This document shows positions 23,553-35,500 of a stretch of DNA of 64,000 nucleotides, piece by piece. The translations under genes and the position numbers were made by a program. Under the pieces are notes generated by a model that was not told the origin of the DNA, made no database searches, and saw only the letters and a program-made list of their open reading frames with translations. This stretch comes from Bugula neritina (lineage: Eukaryota > Bryozoa > Gymnolaemata > Cheilostomatida > Bugulidae): assembly GCA_964035545.1 (NCBI GenBank), contig OZ037771.1, positions 14,325,633-14,389,632 on the forward strand, written 5' to 3'. How positions within the stretch are numbered: position 1 is the first letter of the stretch; every line of letters begins with the position of its first letter.

Positions 23553-26500
23553 ATGTCTGACGATGAAGAAAACAACTTTATGACTGGATTCCTCTTTGGT
23601 AATTCTATTTTACCCTTTTCAAAGGCGGGCTGGGTTTTAATAGTGTAGTGTATGACTGGACTGTTGTGAAATGTAACAGATATTCACTGAAAAACATAAA
23701 TCAAAGCCTGAGTTTTGTGTGTGCAGGTAATATCAGTGTTGGAGGTGATCTAGAAGATGACGGCCTTCTAGACGAGGAATCCAGGAGACACATAGGTGCG
23801 CTCTCATACCTTGGAGGTGCTGAAATAGGGGTTCGGGACTTGCTCGCTGAAAATGATGCCGACAGCGCCTCGGGTGACCCTGAGAGCGCTGACACCGGGT
23901 ATGCCACGCAGGAAGACTCTGCGGTAAGTCTGCTACTAGTCATTCTAGAAGTTGTGTTCTCTTGTTATGATGATTTAATCTTTACATTGACCTTGACCTT
24001 GTTTAAAGGTAACTACTAGGATGATTGTTAATTCCATCATAGTTTGTGGTGCGATACATGTCTGATGATGGCATGTGTATAGTTTGTACCCAGTTTATGC
24101 TGTGCAAGGAGGAGGGGGGCAGACAGGGACCCCTATAGCACGACTTGTGTAGTTAAGTAGACTGCTATCTATCTCAAACTCTCACCAATCTGAATGTAAC
24201 TTCCTGCTACTAGATGATCTGGTGTCAATCCCGTCTGCATAGTGACGTTTTCTTTGTATTTGAGAGAAAAGTTAACCGAAAGTTTTGTTGCATCAGGAGA
24301 CATATTATACCTTCACCTGATATGAAAGTAACATACAGATGTTCCACTGTATAATAGAGTTATTTATGTATTTATTTATATTTATTCATGTGTTTATAAT
24401 GTGTAGGTGGATTACTCGGATATCACTGAGCTGATTGACGATGACGATGAGAACACCGACACACCCCCTTCCTCGCAGCTCTCCTCATTCCCGATGGATC
24501 CGCCCCCAGTCCCGAGCAGAGAGCATCCTGTCAGCGCTGACTCCGCTAGTGATAAGCTGAGCAAGCGGCTAGTCACACCTCTGGCTGACATGTTACCCCC
24601 GGAGTTTAAAGGAGCTGACGTTAGGGAGTTCTTCCCTGATTTCAAAGTTGGCGAGGTACGCAGTGGCCCCTTTGTCTACAGGACAAGCTATTCCGGAATG
24701 TTCTCTCTGGTTACTTTGAGATGTTTTCTTTGATTGATGTCTCTGTTGTAGGTGTTACGCTTCTCCAGACTCTTCCCTCCTCACTATACTCTCCCACAGT
24801 ATAAGAAGAAGAAGAAAAGTGAGGATTCCAGCAGGCCGAACTCTAAATCTGGTAAGATGGGATTGTTAAAACCTGTGGAGATGGATTGGGGGGTGACTCC
24901 GACACCCGACCAGCTAGCTAAGGATGAGCAGGTGAGGAGAGTGTGACAGTTTTTGAGCCAGTAGTAGTGGTGGTAATGGCAGCATTAATATTGATGGTAG
25001 TTATACTAGCAGCAGCAGTGGTAGTAGTACTACTAGTAGTAATAGTGTAAGTAATAGTGGTAGTAACAGTAGTGGTAGTAGTAATAGTAGTAGTAGCAGC
25101 AGTAGTAGTAGCAGTAGTAGCAGTAGTAGTAGTATTAGCAGCAGTAGTAGTAGTACCACTACTACTACTCCCGCCGCTGCTACTCCTACTCTTACTGCTA
25201 CTCCTACTCCTACTCCTACTCTTACTGCTACTCATGGTATCAACAGGTCACGTTCCTGGAGCCGATAGCCAAGACTGAGGGCCAAGTATCGTCAAGTTCC
25301 ACGGATAGAGATACCAAAGAGGGGGCAGAAGAAACTTCCAACTCTTGGCGATACGGACCTGCCCAATACTGGTACTGGTTTTACTCTTTGTTTGCTTTTA
25401 CCATTTTCTACAAACTGTATATAAAACTGCTCCTAATGTCTTGTGATTTATATGATTTCATTATTAGATGACCCTTTTTTTACCAGTTCTTCTATTGGGT
25501 TTTGGGGAAAGTTGTTTGAGTAAAGCATGTTGGTTATTTCTGGGTGTAAAGCACAGCAGCAATATGATTTGAACAGCGAGCACACAACAACCAGCCAACT
25601 AAATTCTTAGCTATATGTTGTTGTCTTACTCAGTACTGTGTTTGTCTTACTCAGCACTGTGTTTGTCTTACTCAGTACTGTGTTTGTCTTACTCAGTACT
25701 GTGTTTGTCTTACTCAGTACTGTGTTTGTCTTACTCAGTACTGTGTTTGTTAAGGTTTGACGTGCTGGGTGTAGACCCTGACGCTACAACCTATGACTAC
25801 GGGTTCAAGAAGAAAGCAGACGGTGCGGGAGAGGTGAGTAATGCCCCGTCACTGCAATGAACTGAGGCTAGAATTATAGTGAAGCTACTATAAGCTTGGT
25901 GTGTGGAGAATCTAGCTCTTGCATGTTGGAGATAGTAACTTGAGGAAACACCGCTAGACCCTCTCACTCTTCAGTATCTATCCTGAATAAGTACTCCATT
26001 ATTTGTATGCACACCTCTGACAGCTGCTGGCAATGTAGTCTGCGCTGCCTCTTGACTCGGTGATCTGCATTAGCCTTGTTGTGTCTGTAGAACGACTCTG
26101 CTGCCAGTAAAGTGCCGGCAGCACCTGATTATCCTGACGACGCGTACCTCATGGTGTGTCAGACTCAGTGGGAGAATGACGTGATATGGGTGGGGGAGGA
26201 GGGCAAGGCAGCGGCCACTCAGTGTAAGTGTACAATAGTGTAGATATATGGTGTAAGTGTGCAGTGTAAGTGTATAGTGTAAGTACATAGTGTAAGTGTG
26301 TAGTGTAAGTATATAGTGTAAGTGTATAGTGTAAGTATATTGTGTAAGTATATAGTGTAAATGTATAGTGTAATTATATAGTGTAAGTGTATAGTGTAAG
26401 TATTATCCACTCTATAGTGTCAGCACATAATCTGGATTGTTTTAAGTAACAAGTATACATAGTATACATACTCCAGAGATGCTGTCTAGGTACTGTAAGT

Positions 26501-29500
26501 ACATAGTGTAAGTACTTTAAGTTCTAAGAGACAACTGTACTAATCAATACTATATTTACACTATGTACCTATTGTATTTACACTATGTACTTAGGCTATA
26601 GACTTCCCGTGCTTGTTGCAAGTGTTATAAGTACATAGTACAACTTCTATGAGTACTTAGTGTAAGTACATAATGTCTGCGTAGTATATATGCTGCCTTC
26701 AGCCATGTTTGATATCATGTTTTACAGCTGCTAAGGCTAAAGCACCGAGTGCGGGCTGGATTCCAACCCCCCAATGCCGAACAGTAGAGCAGTATTGTCT
26801 TGCAAATAAAATTCCCAATATCTTTGACACGGGCAACTCTAAGAAATTTCAAAGCTTTTTTCCCATCGAGGTAGGAGTGTATTTGATACCCCCCAACCTT
26901 GTTGGTACTTCGTGCTATATGCACTCTGTATATACCTACGCTGCTAATTTTACCAAATATTTGCATAAAGTAGGATGTAGAGCAGTAAGTTTTTTAAACG
27001 GAGTTCATAAAAATATTTATTACAAGAAATTGAAAATATATTTTACGTTTACTGCTAGATATATTGTCATGTATATCCTTGTACCTCTTTTAATGGTTAG
27101 AAAGTGAAAGACATTTCTTCTTATGGATAAACGGGAAAGAGTTGAATATAATGTCTGCCGCTACTAACGTCTGCAGCTACTAACGTCTGCTGTGTGTTTT
27201 GACATGCTGTGACAGGTGTGATTATTCCAAGAACCTGTCATGTGTTGCCATTCAGTGATCTACACATGAGTATGTGTCACTGTAGAATGATGCTCTGGTG
27301 TACTCAGCGTGGGAGAAAGATATCATATGGGACTCGGAGAATATGGAGGAAATACCGACTCCTCGGGGATTGACCCTTGACCTTAATGACGATAACATTG
27401 TGTACGAGATACCTGAGGATAAGGTGCTGCACTTCTCTATAGTAGCTGCTTTGTGATTGGTGCTTTATGTTATCTTCGTTGTGATTGGTGCTATATTTCT
27501 CTCAAATTTTTTAAACACTTAAAAAAAGAACAAAGAGGGAGATTCTGATAAGCCAAGGGGGCAGGCATGGGGTACATCCACTAAATAAAAATGCCTGTTA
27601 AAGCAATGTAGAAGTAAAGTGTAGTATTGGCAAAACAATAGCATTTGGGTGTACAGACATTGTTGGCATGCTGGCTCTGTGTTGGCATGCTAGCTCTGTG
27701 TTGGCAAAATAGTAATCAAAGTAGAGGTTAGAAAAGCTTTGGTGTCTGCTGCCTATTTGTTTCATAAAGGCGGGTGTTCTAGTGAAAGAACTGTGTAATA
27801 AAAGACGGCAAGGTGGTCCACTGAATGCATCATGTACTGTTTTGTCAGGACTTCACCCAAGTTGTAGAATATATCTCAACAGTTGACTCAACACTGTGTT
27901 GAGTACAATTAAATGTCAAGTAAGTAAGTTTGAAGTTCTTTAAAAGCACTATTCAGTAGTTTTGTTGTTGCTAGGAGACGGAACAACCAGAAGAACTGCA
28001 GCCACAGACAACCACTAAGAAGGAGCCCAGAAAGTCCCAGCTGGCTATGCAGAAAATTGGCATTGTTAAAGGTGTGTCTTGATGAATAGAACACGGAATT
28101 GGGTAGCTGTATGTGTGTCTGAAATTGCAGAGAGAGAGAGAGAGAGTAGATTGGTATGCTAAAGAGAAAGTATATTGGTATGCTAAAGAGAGAGTATATT
28201 GGTATGCTAAAGAGAGAGTATATTGGTATGCTAAAGAGAGAGTATATTGATATGCTAAAGAGAGAGTATATTGATATGCTAAAGAGAGAGTATATTGGTA
28301 TGCTAAAGAGAGAGTATATTGGTATGCTAAAGAGAGAGTATATTGGTATGCTAAAGAGAGAGTATATTGATATGCTAAAGAGAGAGTATATTGATATGCT
28401 AAAGAGAGAGTATAATGGTATGCTAAAGAGAGAGTATAATGGTATGCTAAAGAGAGAGTATAATGGTATGCTAAAGAGAGAGTATATTGATATGCTAAAG
28501 AGAGAGTATATTGATATACTAAAGAGAGAGTATATTGATATGCTAAAGAGAGAGTATATTGGTATGCTAAAGAGAGAGTATAATGGTATGCTAAAGAGAG
28601 AGTATATTGGTATGCTAAAGAGAGAGTATATTGATATGCTAAAGAGAGAGTATATTGATATGCTAAAGAGAGAGTATATTGGTATGCTAAAGAGAGAGTA
28701 TAATGGTATGCTAAAGAGAGAGTATATTGGTATGCTAAAGAGAGAGTATATTGATATGCTAAAGAGAGAGTATATTGATATGCTAAAGAGAGAGTATATT
28801 GATATGCTAAAGAGAAAGTATATTGGTATGCTAAAGAGAGAGTATATTGGTATGCTAAAGAGAGAGTATATTGGTATGCTAAAGAGAGAGTATATTGATA
28901 TGCTAAAGAGAAAGTATATTGGTATGCTAAAGAGAGAGTATATTGGTATGCTAAAGAGAGAGTATATTGGTATGCTAAAGAGAGAGTATATTGGTATGCT
29001 AAAGAGAGAGTATATTGGTATGCTAAAGAGAGAGTATATTGGTATGCTAAAGAGAGGGTATATTGGTATGCTAAAGAGAGAGTATATTGATATGCTAAAG
29101 AGAGAGTATATTGATATGCTAAAGAGAGAGTATATTGATATGCTAAAGAGAGAGTATATTGGTATGCTAAAGAGAGAGTATATTGGTATGCTAAAGAGAG
29201 AGTATATTGATATGCTAAAGAGAGAGTATATTGGTATGCTAAAGAGAGAGTATATTGGTATGCTAAAGAGAGGGTATATTGGTATGCTAAAGAGAGAGTA
29301 TATTGATATGCTAAAGAGAGAGTATATTGGTATGCTAAAGAGAGAGTATATTGATATGCTAAAGAGAGAGTATATTGGTATGCTAAAGAGAGAGTATATT
29401 GGTATGCTAAAGAGAGGGTATATTGGTATGCTAAAGAGAGAGTATATTGATATGCTAAAGAGAGAGTATATTGGTATGCTAAAGAGAGAGTATATTGGTA

Positions 29501-32500
29501 TGCTAAAGAGAGAGTATATTGATATGCTAAAGAGAGAGTATATTGATATGCTAAAGAGAGAGTATATTGGTATGCTAAAGAGAGAGTATATTGGTATGCT
29601 AAAGAGAGGGTATATTGGTATGCTAAAGAGAGAGTATATTGATATGCTAAAGAGAGAGTATAATGGTATGCTAAAGAGAGAGTATATTGGTATGCTAAAG
29701 AGAGAGTATATTGGTATGCTAAAGAGAGAGTATAATGGTATGCTAAAGAGAGGGTATATTGATATGCTAAAGAGAGGGTATATTGGTATGCTAAAGAGAG
29801 AGTATATTGGTATGCTAAAGAGAGGGTATATTGATATGCTAAAGAGAGGGTATAATGATATGCTAAAGAGAGAGTATATTGGTATGCTAAAGAGAGAGTA
29901 TATTGGTATGCTAAAGAGAGAGTATAATGGTATGCTAAAGAGAGGGTATATTGATATGCTAAAGAGAGGGTATATTGGTATGCTAAAGAGAGAGTATATT
30001 GGTATGCTAAAGAGAGGGTATATTGATATGCTAAAGAGAGGGTATAATGATATGCTAAAGAGAGAGTAGATTGGTATGCTAAAGAGAGAGTAGATTGATA
30101 TGCTAAAAACTTACAATTATTATGGAATTCATATAAAATGGCGGCCATTTTACATATTTGGCAGAGAAAGAAGAGGAAGACGACGATGATAAGAACAGTA
30201 ATGTCAGGAAAGACCCGTTCAACATCAGCAACGATGAATACTACAACCCTAAACTGGCGACAGACAGTGTGCTGAGAACTAACGTCGGGGGTAAGATAAT
30301 TCCAAACAGTATGTGTGTCACGCTTGAGTGGGCCAGCTTGGAATCATTAAAATAAAATGACTTCTGCTTTCAAGTAACATTTCTTCAACCAAATTTCAGA
30401 CCCTGTTTAAAGCCGAGAAAACTGTTGATATGAAATTTTAGTGAACTTTTACATGTAGAAAGGGGTATTGAGGTGGTGCCCCATAACGCTATACATTTCA
30501 GTTAGGTTCTGCTGCTATTCTCTTCAGGTAATCTCATTCAGCACTCCACACCAGCCGTGGACCTGAAGCAACCGTTCTTCCCGACTTTCCTTGGACTCAA
30601 CAAACTCCGCCACTTCCACCGTCACCCTCTCAAGAAGTACTCGCACGGCACCATGTCAGAGCTCGGCCCGCTCCCCGTTCTGGGACTACAAAAACAGATA
30701 AAACGCAAGGGTGGGTAGGCACTAGTCCCTAAGTTCTTGTTGTCCTCTGCAATGCAATCAGGGTATCTGCTAACTCTGTAAACTTGCCAACTACAAAAGA
30801 ATTTTGTATGTTTCAATTGAAATTAGTTCTGAACTAGGAATGGTAAATGTCAAGGTTGTTTGTAATTTTTATTTCTGCTGTCCGCTTGCTATAAAAAGAA
30901 GTTTAGCTTAACATAGCGCGGCGGATTCAACCTTAGATGCTGTGCTAAGTGAAGGTCGTAATGATGTGAATGCAATAGAAGATTTGATTGGTTACAGCTA
31001 AGCTAAGAGACCAAGAAAGACAGGCTATGGGTGGGGGTGAGATATTCTTCATGAGGACCCCACAGGACCTCACTGCTTGTGACGGAGATCTCGTGCTAGC
31101 CGAGTATTCAGAGGAATATCCTCCTGTGTTGATGCAGGTCGGCATGGCAACCAAGGTCAAGAACTACTACAAGAGGGTACGTGTGTTTCTATTGGCTACC
31201 GCTTTGTTATATATATTTCTATTGGCTACTGCTTTGTTATATATATTTCTATTAGCTATTGCTCTGTTATTATATATTAAATAGAATAATACTTTATAGT
31301 ATTTGTAATACTAGTATATTATATATTGTAATACTAGTATACTATATATTGCAATATTAGTATATTATATACTGTAATACTATTATATATTGTAATACTA
31401 GTATATATTCAAGTATAATGTGTTACACAGAAACCAGGGGGAGATAATAAACCACCGAATCTGCCATACGGCGAGCTGGCATACGCCCACCACTCCCCGT
31501 TCCTCGGCAATCTCAATCCTGGCCAGACACTGCAGGCGTTTGAGAACAACATGTACCGAGTTCCTATCTACCAGGTTTGTTAGTGTACGGTTTACCTGGT
31601 GACCCAGCCTCTCCGATTAGTGTGTTACCACTGTGCTATGCTAGCTTGTAGAGTAGAGTATTGCTTGTTGAGTTGAACCAAGTTACAGTGAGCTCTGGTG
31701 AATTAGTAATTCAGTTGGCTCTTGTAGAGTGAGGTTGTGTTTTCAAAGCTCTCTGTAATCCAGTATTTAACTTCAAAACTCTTACTTTTGACAATGTTGA
31801 GCAGCTATTGCTTTTTACTAAATTTCGAGACTTTTTTTCATGTCTGTGATGTGTAATAAATCAATCAAATCAAGATGTCAGTTTCATACAGGAGTTTCTA
31901 CAGACACAGTGTAGGTCAAAGGTTATACACTTGTTTAGGACAACTCCTTAACGGACTGTATTCTTGTTACTTCCTGCTGCTATAACTCGCTAAGCCATTA
32001 TAACTCCTGAAACTGATAATTTGGTTATTAGTGACCCCAATGACTCATTCCATGGCCCCAATGACACCGTGTAAAGACACTAGTCACTGTATTAGTGTTG
32101 TGTATTGATGCAGCACGTTGTGCCCTACACTGACTTCCTGGTCATCAGAACTCGGCAGCATTACTACATCCGCAAAGTCAGCGACGTGTTCTGCGTCGGT
32201 CAGCTGTGTCCGCTGGCGGAGATCCCCGGCCCCAACTCCAAACGCGCCAACATCTTCGTGAGAGATTTCCTGCAGGCATTTATTTATAGGTTTGATTTTA
32301 GTTTAGTCAGTATAATGGACTCGTTGTGTGTGGAGACAGCTTTTTGAACTTTCATCTAGTTTTATACATGTATAAATTCCTTTATTTGCTTTGTGTATCT
32401 CTGCTTTAAGTTGTGAAAGTTTACACGTTGCAATACACATGTGTACGATTAATAATGTATAGTTGGTACAATTAATTATAACAGTATATATAATATAACA

Positions 32501-35500
32501 TGAAATATTGTAATATTATCAGCAGCTAGTAATATTGTATATTATAATATTATACGAAATATAATAGAATGTAGTATTACATGAGGGAGAGCATATAACT
32601 GCATCTAGCTATATTGTGTGTTAGGTTGTTTTGGGCAAGCAATGATACACCTCGCAGAATAAAGATGGAAGACATAAAACGAGCTTTTCAGAGTCACTCT
32701 GAATCCAGCATCAGAAAGAGGCTGAAACTGTGCGCTGATTTCAAGAGAACGGGGATGGACAGGTGAGTTAATAGATAGAGTAGACAGGTGAGTTAGTAGA
32801 TAGAATAGACAGGTGAGTTAGTAGATAGAGTAGACAGGTGAGTTAGTAGATAGAATAGACAGGTGAGTTAGTAGATAGAGTAGACAGGTGAGTGAGTAGA
32901 TAGAGTAGACAGGTGAGTGCTATGAAAATCTACAACTTTGCTTACACTGAACTCTTGAAGCTGTATTAAATTGTTATAAATAGACTGAGTTCTTACTTCC
33001 TAGGCATTTTAAACTCTGCCACTCTTCATTTATCCTGTTGTAAAATTTTATAGCCGAACTATTGACATTTTGAATGGGGTAAAATCCAGGTAATAGAGAA
33101 AGATTCTTGCTCAGTTCTGGTGTTGTTTTTCATGTTCATCAAATGTATTATTTTCCTCGTTACTTTATTCAATGTTAACATCACTGAATATAGCTCGTGT
33201 TCCCAGTGCTCCACATAGCCTCTGTTTTTCTGCAGCAACTGGTGGGTGATGAAGTCAGAGTTCCGTCTACCTACTCACGAGGAAATTCGGGCTATGGTCT
33301 CCCCCGAACAATGCTGCCAGTTCTACAGTCTACTCGCTGCCGAGCAGCGTCTCAAGGTATATTCTAATTTGGAGTTGTCTGTCCTATCACTATACTTTGA
33401 TTGCTGCCTCAGAGTTTAATGAAGAGGCTGAGTCAGCAGTGTTACTATAAATAGAAACACAACACAGCTGATTGATTTGTTGCCACAAATTATATCCGTC
33501 AGGTTTTAGTAGAGTTACTTTTGGATTTTAATGCATTGATCTGTACATCATGTTAATATAGTTTCTAAACAGGTGGTTTTAAAGCTCGTCGTTTTCACAA
33601 TATTTGTCTTTAATTTCTGCTGTGTGAAAGTTAGAAATAAAATGTGTCAGTGTAAGTAGATGTAAGTAAAATGTGTCAGTGTAAGTTATTTTTATTGTGA
33701 TAGTCAAAGAAAATGTGTTATTTGGTTGTCAACAAAGTTGTTAGTAATTCTCTTGTAATTTCACTTCCAGGACGCCGGGTACGGGGAGAAGTCCCTCTTT
33801 GCTCCTGAACAAGACGAGGATGATGAGGCTAAGATAGATGACGAGGTTTCTGCTCACCGGTTCCATTTTATTTACCATTTCCTGTTTAATTGTTTCACTT
33901 TAAGCGCTATTAGACTGTGTTCCCAGTACTTTCTTAGTTGTATGTCTTGTGATGAACTCCACTAAGTATATGGTAGCTGCCGGTTTCTCTTCTGTAGATA
34001 AGTTTAGGATTTCATTTAACTTCCTGTTTAGGTAAAAACAGCTCCTTGGAATACGTCGAGAGCTTACATCCAGGCTCTTAAAGGCAAGTGTCTGCTCTCT
34101 TTGACTGGAGATACAGATCCCACAGGCTGTGGCGAGGGGTTTGCTTATGTCAGGGTACCCAATAAACCAATCACTAATAAGGTTTGTAATACAGATTAGC
34201 TAATGAACCAATCACTAATAAGGTTTGTAATACACATTTTCTAATGAACCAATTAAGGTAAAGAGTATTTTGTAATCTGATTTCTGATTGGATAAGGTTA
34301 TTTGCTGCACTGCTAATTCTATATATGGGCTATTGCAGAAAAAATATATTTGAAGGTATATTGTATTGTTGTAATTTGTTTTTGATTTATGTTATACGAT
34401 ATTTTATAATAATATAATATTGCATATACTTATGTAATACATTACTATGCCATATAATGTATAATATAATAGTATATAATATGATATCTAATGTTATATC
34501 ATTACAAGTTTTTAATATTGTTTAATTAATTATAATATGATATCGTAATATAGTAATATATAATATAATGTAGTAATATATAATATAATATAGTAATATA
34601 TAATATAATATAGTAATATATAATATAATGTAGTAATATATAATATAATGTAGTAATATATAATATAATATAGTAATATATAATATAATATAGTAATATA
34701 TAATATAATATAGTAATATATAATATAATATAGTAATATATAATATAATATAGTAACATATAATATAATATAGTAATATATAATATAATATAGTAATATA
34801 TAATATAATATAGTAATATATAATATAATATAGTAATATATAATATAATATAGTAATATATATAATATAGTAATATATAATATAATATAGTAACATATAA
34901 TATAATATAGTAACATATATTACTCAGGCTGACCAGAAAGGAGACACTCCTAAGAAAACAGTCACAGGTACAAATGCAGACTTGAGAAGATTGAATTTAG
35001 CAGACGCCAAGAAACTTCTGCGGGACAAAGGTTTTCCAGAGGCAGAGGTAAGGGACGTACCCTCCCCCACCCCACATCTGATGTTGGTTGCTCAGAAGAT
35101 TCAGAAGCTATACTATTTACACATCAGTGCAAAAGACCAAATTATATTAGACTATTTATTTTAAACATTAGTGCTGTAACCTGCTGTCAAAGTATTATAA
35201 TGTAACTAGCACCAGCAAGTATAAATGTATTTTAATAGGTTTTTATTTATAATTTTTTACAAAATCGACATTTTTCAATGTATAGCACTCATTTGCATTA
35301 GTTTTTCAAGTACTATTATTCTCAAGTCATTTAGAAATCACAATATCACAGGCTAATATGTACTGTATAGTCAATGTGTAACCTGGTTTCTAGATAAAGA
35401 AGTTGTCAAGATGGGAGGTGATAGACTGTGTCCGTACAATGTCCACCAGAGAAGCTAAGGCGGGAGAAGAAGGAGGAATGACTAAGTTTGCTAGAGGTGT

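Noticed and set aside
26715-26966. Minus-strand ORFs opposite TAF1, TFAP4 and SHARK exons
   Set aside because: Shadows of real exons; the plus-strand frames match known families and splice in phase.
28130-30112. Possible CRISPR or similar spaced array
   Set aside because: Units are contiguous with no unique spacers, and the host DNA is clearly eukaryotic.
27971-30148. Very long ORFs (over 600 codons) on both strands
   Set aside because: They are read-through of the 24-bp minisatellite, whose unit is divisible by three; TAF1 exon 10 and exon 11 flank it with normal splice sites.
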